From Arenicola marina (taxonomy: Eukaryota; Annelida; Polychaeta; Arenicolidae), in the NCBI GenBank assembly GCA_964019135.1, contig OZ025255.1, positions 4,774,001 through 4,838,000 of the forward strand: a DNA stretch of 64,000 nt, read 5' to 3'. Below the pieces are notes generated by a model, which made no database searches, had not been told where the DNA came from, and saw only the letters and a program-made list of their open reading frames with translations. Numbering within the stretch: the first letter of the stretch is position 1; every line of letters begins with the position of its first letter. This document shows positions 1-13,095 of the stretch, in pieces. Made by a program: the position numbers and the translations under genes.

Positions 1-91
1 GTCACCGCCCCGACGTCAGTACTACATGTGCAAGATGTCACCGCCCTGATGTCAGTACTACATGTACACTGTGTCACCGCCCTGACGTCAG
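1..91. repeat. Partial block, right tail only
   Basis: This is the end of a block whose body lies to the left of the window. It carries the common tail signature: a CATGTGCAAGATG monomer followed by CTGATGTCAG, then one ordinary monomer and the junction with the lost T after base 91. Confidence 0.9.
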
Positions 92-1872
92 ACTACATGT
101 ACAATGTGTCACCGCTGTACAATGTGTCACCGCCCTGACGTCAGTACTACATGTACAAGGTGTCACCGCCCTGGCGTCAGTACTACATGTACAATGTGTC
201 ACCGCCCTGACGTCAGTACTACATGTACAATGTGTCACCGCCCTGACGTCAGTACTACATGTACAATGTGTCACCGCCCTGACGTCAGTACTGCATGTAC
301 AAGGTGTCACCGCCTTGACGTCAGTACTACATGTACACTGTGTCACCGCCCTGACGTCAGTACTACATGTACACTGTGTCACCGCCCCGACGTCAGTACT
401 ACATGTACACTGTGTCACCGCCCTGACGCCAGTACTACATGTACACTGTGTCACCGCCCTGACGTCAGTACTATATGTACACTGTGTCACCGCCCTGACG
501 TCAGTACTACATGTACACTGTGTCACCGCCCTGACGTCAGTACTATATGTACACTGTGTCACCGCCCTGACGTCAGTACTACATGTACACTGTGTCACCG
601 CCCTGACGTCAGTACTACATGTACACTGTGTCACCGCCCTGACGTCAGTACTATATGCACACTGTGTCACCGCCCTGACGTCAGTACTACATGTACACTG
701 TGTCACCGCCCTGACGTCAGTACTACATGTACACTGTGTCACCGCCCTGACGTCAGTACTACATGTACACTGTGTCACCGCCCTGACGTCAGTACTACAT
801 GTACAATGTGTCACCGCCCTGACGTCAGTACTACATGTACACTGTGTCAACGCCCTGACGTCAGTACTACATGTACACTGTGTCACCGCCCTGACGTCAG
901 TACTACATGTACACTGTGTCACCGCCCTGACGTCAGTACTACATGTACAAGTTGTCACCGACCTGACGTCAGTACTACATGTACACTGTGTCACCGCCCT
1001 GACGTCAGTACTACATGTACAATGTGTCACAGCCCTGACGTCAGTACTACATGTACAAGGTGTCACCGCCCTGACGTCAGTACTACATGTACACTGTGTC
1101 ACCGCCCTGACGTCAGTACTACATGTACAATGTGTCACAGCCCTGACGTCAGTACTACATGTACAAGGTGTCACCGCCCTGACGTCAGTACTACATGTAC
1201 ACTGTGTCACCGCCCTGGCGTCAGTACTACATGTACACTGTGTCACCGCCCTGACGTCAGTACTACATGTACACTGTGTCACCGCCCTGACGTCAGTACT
1301 ACATGTACAAGTTGTCACCGCCCTGGCGTCAGTACTACATGTACACTGTGTCACCGCCCTGGCGTCAGTACTACATGTACAAGTTGTCACCGCCCTGGCG
1401 TCAGTACTACATGTACAAGTTGTCACCGACCTGACGTCAGTACTACATGTACACTGTGTCACCGCCCTGACGTCAGTACTACATGTACACTGTGTCACCG
1501 CCCTGGCGTCAGTACTACATGTACAAGTTGTCACCGACCTGACGTCAGTACTACATGTACACTTTGTTACCGCCCTGGCGTCAGTACTACATGTACACTG
1601 TGTCACCGCCCTGACGTCAGTACTACATGTACACTGTGTCACAGCCCTGACGTCAGTACTACATGTACAATGTGTCACCGCCCTGACGTCAGTACTACAT
1701 GTACACTGTGTCAAAGCCCTGGCGTCAGTACTACATGTACACTGTGTAACCGCCCTGACGTCAGTACTACATGTACAAGGTGTCACCGCCCCGACGTCAG
1801 TACTACATGTGCAAGATGTCACCGCCCTGATGTCAGTACTACATGTACACTGTGTCACCGCCCTGACGTCAG
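92..1872. repeat. Higher-order block, 49.5 monomers
   Basis: Length 1,781 bp, equal to 49.5 monomers minus one base. It opens with an 18-bp half monomer and ends with the CATGTGCAAGATG / CTGATGTCAG tail. The right part matches the block at 3474-5200 closely. Private variants include CACTTTGTTACC near 1560 and CACTGTGTAACC near 1740. Confidence 0.92.
108..125. repeat. 18-bp truncated monomer
   Basis: GTCACCGCTGTACAATGT replaces a 36-bp monomer. Half of the unit, including the CRE, is missing, and the phase of the array is otherwise kept. It lies 17 bases after the junction. Confidence 0.95.
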
Positions 1873-3473
1873 ACTACATGTACAATGTGTCACCGCTGTA
1901 CAATGTGTCACCGCCCTGACGTCAGTACTACATGTACAAGGTGTCACCGCCCTGGCGTCAGTACTACATGTACAATGTGTCACCGCCCTGACGTCAGTAC
2001 TACATGTACAATGTGTCACCGCCCTGACGTCAGTACTACATGTACAATGTGTCACCGCCCTGACGTCAGTACTGCATGTACAAGGTGTCACCGCCTTGAC
2101 GTCAGTACTACATGTACACTGTGTCACCGCCCTGACGTCAGTACTACATGTACACTGTGTCACCGCCCCGACGTCAGTACTACATGTACACTGTGTCACC
2201 GCCCTGACGTCAGTACTACATGTACACTGTGTCACCGCCCTGACGTCAGTACTATATGTACACTGTGTCACCGCCCTGACGTCAGTACTACATGTACACT
2301 GTGTCACCGCCCTGACGTCAGTACTATATGTACACTGTGTCACCGCCCTGACGTCAGTACTACATGTACACTGTGTCACCGCCCTGGCGTCAGTACTACA
2401 TGTACACTGTGTCACCGCCCCGACGTCAGTACTACATGTACACTGTGTCACCGCCCTGACGTCAGTACTGCATGTACACTGTGTCACCGCCCTGACGTCA
2501 GTACTACATGTACACTGTGTCACCGCCCCGACGTCAGTACTACATGTACACTGTGTCACCGCCCTGACGTCAGTACTGCATGTACAACGTGTCACCGCCC
2601 CAACGTCAGTACTACATGTACAAGGTGTCACCGCCCTGTCGTCAGTACTACATGTACAAGGTGTCACCGCCCTGACGTCAGTACTACATGTACAAGGTGT
2701 CACCGCCCTGGCGTCAGTACTACATGTACAATGTGTCACCGCCCTGACGTCAGTACTACATGTACAATGTGTCACCGCCCTGACGTCAGTACTACATGTA
2801 CAATGTGTCACCGCCCTGACGTCAGTACTGCATGTACAAGGTGTCACCGCCTTGACGTCAGTACTACATGTACACTGTGTCACCGCCCTGACGTCAGTAC
2901 TACATGTACACTGTGTCACCGCCCTGACGTCAGTACTACATGTACAAGTTGTCACCGACCTGACGTCAGTACTACATGTACACTGTGTCACCGCCCTGGC
3001 GTCAGTACTACATGTACACTGTGTCACCGCCCTGACGTCAGTACTACATGTACACTGTGTCACCGCCCTGGCGTCAGTACTACATGTACAAGTTGTCACC
3101 GACCTGACGTCAGTACTACATGTACACTGTGTCACCGCCCTGGCGTCAGTACTACATGTACACTGTGTCACCGCCCTGGCGTCAGTACTACATGTACACT
3201 GTGTCACCGCCCTGACGTCAGTACTACATGTACACTGTGTCACAGCCCTGACGTCAGTACTACATGTACAATGTGTCACCGCCCTGATGTCAGTACTACA
3301 TGTACACTGTGTCAAAGCCCTGGAGTCAGTACTACATGTACACTGTGTCACCGCCCTGACGTCAGTACTACATGTACAAGGTGTCACCGCCCCGACGTCA
3401 GTACTACATGTGCAAGATGTCACCGCCCTGATGTCAGTACTACATGTACACTGTGTCACCGCCCTGACGTCAG
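1873..3473. repeat. Higher-order block, 44.5 monomers
   Basis: Length 1,601 bp. It begins with the 18-bp half monomer. It contains the diagnostic run CAACGTGTCACC / CCAACGTCAG / CTGTCGTCAG near 2585-2645 and the tail variant GGAGTCAG near 3313, which recurs only in the block at 9913-11387. Confidence 0.92.
1889..1906. repeat. 18-bp truncated monomer
   Basis: Same GTCACCGCTGTACAATGT half unit, again 17 bases after a junction. It is a copy of the one at 108-125. Confidence 0.95.
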
Positions 3474-5200
3474 ACTACATGTACACTGTGTCACCGCCCC
3501 GACGTCAGTACTACATGTACACTGTGTCACCGCCCTGACGTCAGTACTACATGTACACTGTGTCACCGCCCTGACGTCAGTACTATATGTACACTGTGTC
3601 ACCCCCCTGACGTCAGTACTACATGTACAATGTGTCACCGCCCTGACGTCAGTACTATATGTACACTGTGTCACCGCCCTGACGTCAGTACTACATGTAC
3701 ACTGTGTCACCGCCCTGGCGTCAGTACTACATGTACACTGTGTCACCGCCCCGACGTCAGTACTACATGTACACTGTGTCACCGCCCTGACGTCAGTACT
3801 GCATGTACACTGTGTCACCGCCCTGACGTCAGTACTACATGTACACTGTGTCACCGCCCCGACGTCAGTACTATATGTACACTGTGTCACCGCCCTGACG
3901 TCAGTACTACATGTACACTGTGTCACCGCCCTGACGTCAGTACTACATGTACACTGTGTCACCGCCCTGACGTCAGTACTATATGCACACTGTGTCACCG
4001 CCCTGACGTCAGTACTACATGTACACTGTGTCACCGCCCTGACGTCAGTACTACATGTACACTGTGTCACCGCCCTGACGTCAGTACTACATGTACACTG
4101 TGTCACCGCCCTGACGTCAGTACTACATGTACAATGTGTCACCGCCCTGACGTCAGTACTACATGTACACTGTGTCAACGCCCTGACGTCAGTACTACAT
4201 GTACACTGTGTCACCGCCCTGACGTCAGTACTACATGTACACTGTGTCACCGCCCTGACGTCAGTACTACATGTACAAGTTGTCACCGACCTGACGTCAG
4301 TACTACATGTACACTGTGTCACCGCCCTGACGTCAGTACTACATGTACAATGTGTCACAGCCCTGACGTCAGTACTACATGTACAAGGTGTCACCGCCCT
4401 GACGTCAGTACTACATGTACACTGTGTCACCGCCCTGACGTCAGTACTACATGTACAATGTGTCACAGCCCTGACGTCAGTACTACATGTACAAGGTGTC
4501 ACCGCCCTGACGTCCGTACTACATGTACACTGTGTCACCGCCCTGGCGTCAGTACTACATGTACACTGTGTCACCGCCCTGACGTCAGTACTACATGTAC
4601 ACTGTGTCACCGCCCTGACGTCAGTACTACATGTACAAGTTGTCACCGCCCTGGCGTCAGTACTACATGTACACTGTGTCACCGCCCTGGCGTCAGTACT
4701 ACATGTACAAGTTGTCACCGCCCTGGCGTCAGTACTACATGTACAAGTTGTCACCGACCTGACGTCAGTACTACATGTACACTGTGTCACCGCCCTGACG
4801 TCAGTACTACATGTACATTGTGTCACCGCCCTGGCGTCAGTACTACATGTACAAGTTGTCACCGACCTGACGTCAGTACTACATGTACACTGTGTCACCG
4901 CCCTGGCGTCAGTACTACATGTACACTGTGTCACCGCCCTGACGTCAGTACTACATGTACACTGTGTCACAGCCCTGACGTCAGTACTACATGTACAATG
5001 TGTCACCGCCCTGACGTCAGTACTACATGTACACTGTGTCAAAGCCCTGGCGTCAGTACTACATGTACACTGTGTCACCGCCCTGACGTCAGTACTACAT
5101 GTACAAGGTGTCACCGCCCCGACGTCAGTACTACATGTGCAAGATGTCACCGCCCTGATGTCAGTACTACATGTACACTGTGTCACCGCCCTGACGTCAG
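3474..5200. repeat. Higher-order block, 48 monomers
   Basis: Length 1,727 bp. The block head is of the third type: after the junction the first monomer is CCCCGACGTCAG with CACTG, with no half monomer. A CACCCCCCTG variant lies near 3602. The right part is nearly the same as 92-1872. Confidence 0.92.
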
Positions 5201-6441
5201 ACTACATGTACAATGTGTCACCGCTGTACAATGTGTCACCGCCCTGACGTCAGTACTACATGTACAAGGTGTCACCGCCCTGGCGTCAGTACTACATGTA
5301 CAATGTGTCACCGCCCTGACGTCAGTACTACATGTACAATGTGTCACCGCCCTGACGTCAGTACTACATGTACAATGTGTCACCGCCCTGACGTCAGTAC
5401 TGCATGTACAAGGTGTCACCGCCTTGACGTCAGTACTACATGTACACTGTGTCACCGCCCTGACGTCAGTACTACATGTACACTGTGTCACCGCCCCGAC
5501 GTCAGTACTACATGTACACTGTGTCACCGCCCTGACGTCAGTACTACATGTACACTGTGTCACCGCCCTGACGTCAGTACTATATGTACACTGTGTCACC
5601 GCCCTGACGTCAGTACTACATGTACACTGTGTCACCGCCCTGACGTCAGTACTATATGTACACTGTGTCACCGCCCTGACGTCAGTACTACATGTACACT
5701 GTGTCACCGCCCTGGCGTCAGTACTACATGTACACTGTGTCACCGCCCCGACGTCAGTACTACATGTACACTGTGTCACCGCCCTGAAGTCAGTACTGCA
5801 TGTACACTGTGTCACCGCCCTGACGTCAGTACTACATGTACACTGTGTCACCGCCCCGACGTCAGTACTACATGTACACTGTGTCACCGCCCTGACGTCA
5901 GTACTGCTTGTACAACGTGTCACCGCCCCAACGTCAGTACTACATGTACAAGGTGTCACCGCCCTGTCGTCAGTACTACATGTACAAGGTGTCACCGCCC
6001 TGACGTCAGTACTACATGTACAAGGTGTCACCGCCCTGGCGTCAGTACTACATGTACAATGTGTCACCGCCCTGACGTCAGTACTACATGTACAATGTGT
6101 CACCGCCCTGACGTCAGTACTACATGTACAATGTGTCACCGCCCTGACGTCAGTACTGCATGTACAAGGTGTCACCGCCTTGACGTCAGTACTACATGTA
6201 CACTGTGTCACCGCCCTGACGTCAGTACTACATGTACACTGTGTCACCGCCCTGACGTCAGTACTACATGTACAAGTTGTCACCGACCTGACGTCAGTAC
6301 TACATGTACACTGTGTCACCGCCCTGACGTCAGTACTACATGTACACTGTGTCACCGCCCCGACGTCAGTACTACATGTGCAAGATGTCACCGCCCTGAT
6401 GTCAGTACTACATGTACACTGTGTCACCGCCCTGACGTCAG
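5201..6441. repeat. Higher-order block, 34.5 monomers
   Basis: Length 1,241 bp, beginning with the half monomer. Its left part follows the block at 1873-3473 including the CAACGTG / CCAACGTC run near 5913. It has private variants CTGAAGTCAG near 5785 and CTGCTTGTAC near 5903. It is a shortened relative of that block. Confidence 0.92.
5217..5234. repeat. 18-bp truncated monomer
   Basis: GTCACCGCTGTACAATGT half unit, 17 bases after a junction. Confidence 0.95.
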
Positions 6442-7304
6442 ACTACATGTACACTGTGTCACCGCCCCGACATCAGTACTACATGTACACTGTGTCACCG
6501 CCCTGACGTCAGTACTACATGTACACTGTGTCACCGCCCTGACGTCAGTACTATATGTACACTGTGTCACCCCCCTGACGTCAGTACTACATGTACAATG
6601 TGTCACCGCCCTGACGTCAGTACTATATGTACACTGTGTCACCGCCCTGACGTCAGTACTACATGTACACTGTGTCACCGCCCTGGCGTCAGTACTACAT
6701 GTACACTGTGTCACCGCCCCGACGTCAGTACTACATGTACACTGTGTCACCGCCCTGACGTCAGTACTGCATGTACACTGTGTCACCGCCCTGACGTCAG
6801 TACTACATGTACACTGTGTCACCGCCCCGACGTCAGTACTACATGTACACTGTGTCACCGCCCTGACGTCAGTACTGCATGTACAACGTGTCACCGCCCC
6901 AACGTCAGTACTACATGTACAAGGTGTCACCGCCCTGTCGTCAGTACTACATGTACAAGCTGTCACCGCCCTGACGTCAGTACTACATGTACACTGTGTC
7001 ACCGCCCTGGCGTCAGTACTACATGTACACTGTGTCACCGCCCTGACGTCAGTACTACATGTACACTGTGTCACAGCCCTGACGTCAGTACTACATGTAC
7101 AATGTGTCACCGCCCTGACGTCAGTACTACATGTACACTGTGTCAAAGCCCTGGCGTCAGTACTACATGTACACTGTGTCACCGCCCTGACGTCAGTACT
7201 ACATGTACAAGGTGTCACCGCCCCGACGTCAGTACTACATGTGCAAGATGTCACCGCCCTGATGTCAGTACTACATGTACACTGTGTCACCGCCCTGACG
7301 TCAG
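6442..7304. repeat. Higher-order block, 24 monomers
   Basis: Length 863 bp, with the third head type (CCCCGAC, here CCCCGACATCAG). It contains the CAACGTG / CCAACGTC / CTGTCGTC / CAAGCTGTC run near 6884-6962. It is nearly identical to 11388-12250 at an offset of 4,946 bp. Confidence 0.93.
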
Positions 7305-8149
7305 ACTACATGTACAATGTGTCACCGCTGTACAATGTGTCACCGCCCTGACGTCAGTACTACATGTACAAGGTGTCACCGCCCTGGCGTCAGTACTACA
7401 TGTACAATGTGTCACCGCCCTGACGTCAGTACTACATGTACAATGTGTCACCGCCCTGACGTCAGTACTACATGTACAATGTGTCACCGCCCTGACGTCA
7501 GTACTGCATGTACAAGGTGTCACCGCCTTGACGTCAGTACTACATGTACACTGTGTCACCGCCCTGACGTCAGTACTACATGTACACTGTGTCACCGCCC
7601 TGACGTCAGTACTACATGTACAAGTTGTCACCGACCTGACGTCAGTACTACATGTACACTGTGTCACCGCCCTGGCGTCAGTACTACATGTACACTGTGT
7701 CACCGCCCTGACGTCAGTACTACATGTACACTGTGTCACCGCCCTGGCGTCAGTACTACATGTACAAGTTGTCACCGACCTGACGTCAGTACTACATGTA
7801 CACTGTGTCACCGCCCTGGCGTCAGTACTACATGTACACTGTGTCACCGCCCTGGCGTCAGTACTACATGTACACTGTGTCACCGCCCTGACGTCAGTAC
7901 TACATGTACACTGTGTCACAGCCCTGACGTCAGTACTACATGTACAATGTGTCACCGCCCTGACGTCAGTACTACATGTACACTGTGTCAAAGCCCTGGC
8001 GTCAGTACTACATGTACACTGTGTCACCGCCCTGACGTCAGTACTACATGTACAAGGTGTCACCGCCCTGACGTCAGTACTACATGTGCAAGATGTCACC
8101 GCCCTGATGTCAGTACTACATGTACACTGTGTCACCGCCCTGACGTCAG
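7305..8149. repeat. Higher-order block, 23.5 monomers
   Basis: Length 845 bp with an 18-bp half monomer at its head. Near-identical copies lie at 12251-13095 and 25187-26031. The tail before the junction has CCCTGACGTC in place of the usual CCCCGACGTC ahead of the CATGTGCAAGATG monomer, shared by all three copies. Confidence 0.94.
7321..7338. repeat. 18-bp truncated monomer
   Basis: GTCACCGCTGTACAATGT half unit, 17 bases after a junction. Confidence 0.95.
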
Positions 8150-9912
8150 ACTACATGTACAATGTGTCACCGCTATGACGTCAGTACTACATGTACAATG
8201 TGTCACCGCCCTGACGTCAGTACTACATGTACAAGGTGTCACCGCCCTGGCGTCAGTACTACATGTACAATGTGTCACCGCCCTGACGTCAGTACTACAT
8301 GTACAATGTGTCACCGCCCTGACGTCAGTACTACATGTACAATGTGTCACCGCCCTGACGTCAGTACTGCATGTACAAGGTGTCACCGCCTTGACGTCAG
8401 TACTACATGTACACTGTGTCACCGCCCTGACGTCAGTACTACATGTACACTGTGTCACCGCCCCGACGTCAGTACTACATGTACACTGTGTCACCGCCCT
8501 GACGTCAGTACTACATGTACACTGTGTCACCGCCCTGACGTCAGTACTATATGTACACTGTGTCACCGCCCTGACGTCAGTACTACATGTACACTGTGTC
8601 ACCGCCCTGACGTCAGTACTATATGTACACTGTGTCACCGCCCTGACGTCAGTACTACATGTACACTGTGTCACCGCCCTGACGTCAGTACTACATGTAC
8701 ACTGTGTCACCGCCCCGACGTCAGTACTACATGTACACTGTGTCACCGCCCTGACGTCAGTACTGCATGTACACTGTGTCACCGCCCTGACGTCAGTACT
8801 ACATGTACACTGTGTCACCGCCCCGACGTCAGTACTACATGTACACTGTGTCACCGCCCTGACGTCAGTACTACATGTACACTGTGTCAACGCCCTGACG
8901 TCAGTACTACATGTACACTGTGTCACCGCCCTGACGTCAGTACTACATGTACACTGTGTCACCGCCCTGACGTCAGTACTATATGCACACTGTGTCACCG
9001 CCCTGACGTCAGTACTACATGTACACTGTGTCACCGCCCTGACGTCAGTACTACATGTACACTGTGTCACCGCCCTGACGTCAGTACTACATGTACACTG
9101 TGTCACCGCCCTGACGTCAGTACTACATGTACAATGTGTCACCGCCCTGACGTCAGTACTACATGTACACTGTGTCAACGCCCTGACGTCAGTACTACAT
9201 GTACACTGTGTCACCGCCCTGACGTCAGTACTACATGTACACTGTGTCACCGCCCTGACGTCAGTACTACATGTACAAGTTGTCACCGACCTGACGTCAG
9301 TACTACATGTACACTGTGTCACCGCCCGGACGTCAGTACTACATGTACAATGTGTCACAGCCCTGACGTCAGTACTACATGTACAAGGTGTCACCGCCCT
9401 GACGTCAGTACTACATGTACACTGTGTCACCGCCCTGACGTCAGTACTACATGTACAATGTGTCACAGCCCTGACGTCAGTACTACATGTACAAGGTGTC
9501 ACCGCCCTGACGTCAGTACTACATGTACAAGTTGTCACCGACCTGACGTCAGTACTACATGTACACTGTGTCACCGCCCTGGCGTCAGTACTACATGTAC
9601 ACTGTGTCACCGCCCTGGCGTCAGTACTACATGTACACTGTGTCACCGCCCTGACGTCAGTACTACATGTACACTGTGTCACAGCCCTGACGTCAGTACT
9701 ACATGTACAATGTGTCACCGCCCTGACGTCAGTACTACATGTACACTGTGTCAAAGCCCTGGCGTCAGTACTACATGTACACTGTGTCACCGCCCTGACG
9801 TCAGTACTACATGTACAAGGTGTCACCGCCCCGACGTCAGTACTACATGTGCAAGATGTCACCGCCCTGATGTCAGTACTACATGTACACTGTGTCACCG
9901 CCCTGACGTCAG
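8150..9912. repeat. Higher-order block, 49 monomers
   Basis: Length 1,763 bp. This is the first block in the window with the second head type, CGCTATGACGTCAG, a full-length monomer containing ATGACGT. Near-identical copies lie at 13096-14858 and 26032-27794. It carries the CGCCCGGACG variant near 9323. Confidence 0.94.
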
Positions 9913-11387
9913 ACTACATGTACAATGTGTCACCGCTATGACGTCAGTACTACATGTACAATGTGTCACCGCCCTGACGTCAGTACTACATGTACAAGGT
10001 GTCACCGCCCTGGCGTCAGTACTACATGTACAATGTGTCACCGCCCTGACGTCAGTACTACATGTACAATGTGTCACCGCCCTGACGTCAGTACTACATG
10101 TACAATGTGTCACCGCCCTGACGTCAGTACTGCATGTACAAGGTGTCACCGCCTTGACGTCAGTACTACATGTACACTGTGTCACCGCCCTGACGTCAGT
10201 ACTACATGTACACTGTGTCACCGCCCCGACGTCAGTACTACATGTACACTGTGTCACCGCCCTGACGTCAGTACTACATGTACACTGTGTCACCGCCCTG
10301 ACGTCAGTACTATATGTACACTGTGTCACCGCCCTGACGTCAGTACTACATGTACACTGTGTCACCGCCCTGACGTCAGTACTATATGTACACTGTGTCA
10401 CCGCCCTGACGTCAGTACTACATGTACACTGTGTCACCGCCCTGACGTCAGTACTACATGTACACTGTGTCACAGCCCCGACGTCAGTACTACATGTACA
10501 CTGTGTCACCGCCCTGACGTCAGTACTGCATGTACACTGTGTCACCGCCCTGACGTCAGTACTACATGTACACTGTGTCACCGCCCCGACGTCAGTACTA
10601 CATGTACACTGTGTCACCGCCCTGACGTCAGTACTACATGTACACTGTGTCAACGCCCTGACGTCAGTACTACATGTACACTGTGTCACCGCCCTGACGT
10701 CAGTACTACATGTACACTGTGTCACCGCCCTGACGTCAGTACTATATGCACACTGTGTCACCGCCCTGACGTCAGTACTACATGTACACTGTGTCACCGC
10801 CCTGACGTCAGTACTACATGTACACTGTGTCACCGCCCTGACGTCAGTACTACATGTACACTGTGTCACCGCCCTGACGTCAGTACTACATGTACAATGT
10901 GTCACCGCCCTGACGTCAGTACTACATGTACACTGTGTCAACGCCCTGACGTCAGTACTACATGTACACTGTGTCACCGCCCTGACGTCAGTACTACATG
11001 TACACTGTGTCACCGCCCTGACGTCAGTACTACATGTACAAGTTGTCACCGACCTGACGTCAGTACTACATGTACACTGTGTCACCGCCCTGGCGTCAGT
11101 ACTACATGTACACTGTGTCACCGCCCTGACGTCAGTACTACATGTACACTGTGTCACAGCCCTGACGTCAGTACTACATGTACAATGTGTCACCGCCCTG
11201 ATGTCAGTACTACATGTACACTGTGTCAAAGCCCTGGAGTCAGTACTACATGTACACTGTGTCACCGCCCTGACGTCAGTACTACATGTACAAGGTGTCA
11301 CCGCCCCGACGTCAGTACTACATGTGCAAGATGTCACCGCCCTGATGTCAGTACTACATGTACACTGTGTCACCGCCCTGACGTCAG
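9913..11387. repeat. Higher-order block, 41 monomers
   Basis: Length 1,475 bp. The head and body follow 8150-9912, but the tail has GGAGTCAG near 11230 and leads into the CCCCGAC head, as in the block at 1873-3473. It is therefore a mosaic of two block types. A private CACAGCCCCGACG monomer lies near 10471. Confidence 0.92.
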
Positions 11388-12250
11388 ACTACATGTACAC
11401 TGTGTCACCGCCCCGACGTCAGTACTACATGTACACTGTGTCACCGCCCTGACGTCAGTACTACATGTACACTGTGTCACCGCCCTGACGTCAGTACTAT
11501 ATGTACACTGTGTCACCCCCCTGACGTCAGTACTACATGTACACTGTGTCACCGCCCTGACGTCAGTACTATATGTACACTGTGTCACCGCCCTGACGTC
11601 AGTACTACATGTACACTGTGTCACCGCCCTGGCGTCAGTACTACATGTACACTGTGTCACCGCCCCGACGTCAGTACTACATGTACACTGTGTCACCGCC
11701 CTGACGTCAGTACTGCATGTACACTGTGTCACCGCCCTGACGTCAGTACTACATGTACACTGTGTCACCGCCCCGACGTCAGTACTACATGTACACTGTG
11801 TCACCGCCCTGACGTCAGTACTGCATGTACAACGTGTCACCGCCCCAACGTCAGTACTACATGTACAAGGTGTCACCGCCCTGTCGTCAGTACTACATGT
11901 ACAAGCTGTCACCGCCCTGACGTCAGTACTACATGTACACTGTGTCACCGCCCTGGCGTCAGTACTACATGTACACTGTGTCACCGCCCTGACGTCAGTA
12001 CTACATGTACACTGTGTCACAGCCCTGACGTCAGTACTACATGTACAATGTGTCACCGCCCTGACGTCAGTACTACATGTACACTGTGTCAAAGCCCTGG
12101 CGTCAGTACTACATGTACACTGTGTCACCGCCCTGACGTCAGTACTACATGTACAAGGTGTCACCGCCCCGACGTCAGTACTACATGTGCAAGATGTCAC
12201 CGCCCTGATGTCAGTACTACATGTACACTGTGTCACCGCCCTGACGTCAG
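11388..12250. repeat. Higher-order block, 24 monomers (copy of 6442-7304)
   Basis: Length 863 bp, identical in length and almost in sequence to 6442-7304. The few differences include CACTG in place of CAATG near 11540. Confidence 0.93.
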
Positions 12251-13095
12251 ACTACATGTACAATGTGTCACCGCTGTACAATGTGTCACCGCCCTGACGT
12301 CAGAACTACATGTACAAGGTGTCACCGCCCTGGCGTCAGTACTACATGTACAATGTGTCACCGCCCTGACGTCAGTACTACATGTACAATGTGTCACCGC
12401 CCTGACGTCAGTACTACATGTACAATGTGTCACCGCCCTGACGTCAGTACTGCATGTACAAGGTGTCACCGCCTTGACGTCAGTACTACATGTACACTGT
12501 GTCACCGCCCTGACGTCAGTACTACATGTACACTGTGTCACCGCCCTGACGTCAGTACTACATGTACAAGTTGTCACCGACCTGACGTCAGTACTACATG
12601 TACACTGTGTCACCGCCCTGGCGTCAGTACTACATGTACACTGTGTCACCGCCCTGACGTCAGTACTACATGTACACTGTGTCACCGCCCTGGCGTCAGT
12701 ACTACATGTACAAGTTGTCACCGACCTGACGTCAGTACTACATGTACACTGTGTCACCGCCCTGGCGTCAGTACTACATGTACACTGTGTCACCGCCCTG
12801 GCGTCAGTACTACATGTACACTGTGTCACCGCCCTGACGTCAGTACTACATGTACACTGTGTCACAGCCCTGACGTCAGTACTACATGTACAATGTGTCA
12901 CCGCCCTGACGTCAGTACTACATGTACACTGTGTCAAAGCCCTGGCGTCAGTACTACATGTACACTGTGTCACCGCCCTGACGTCAGTACTACATGTACA
13001 AGGTGTCACCGCCCTGACGTCAGTACTACATGTGCAAGATGTCACCGCCCTGATGTCAGTACTACATGTACACTGTGTCACCGCCCTGACGTCAG
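12251..13095. repeat. Higher-order block, 23.5 monomers (copy of 7305-8149)
   Basis: Length 845 bp, with the half monomer at its head. It differs from 7305-8149 by few bases, one being CAGAACTAC near 12301. Confidence 0.93.
12267..12284. repeat. 18-bp truncated monomer
   Basis: GTCACCGCTGTACAATGT half unit, 17 bases after a junction. Confidence 0.95.

Noticed and set aside
74-1858. Reverse open frames with a Cys/Thr-rich repeat VTQCTCSTDVRA, resembling an antifreeze, metallothionein-like or mucin-like protein
   Set aside because: Each reverse frame begins and ends at a block junction and only translates the repeat. No independent coding signal is visible.
104-3538. Long forward open frame with a 12-residue repeat CHRPDVSTTCTL, about 1,144 codons, and many similar ones up to 2,416 codons across the window
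   Set aside because: The period is divisible by 3 and the frame lacks stops, so it stays open for any number of copies. The frame is lost at every junction, the encoded repeat changes midway, there is no unique N or C terminus, and the same is true of a second forward and a reverse frame.
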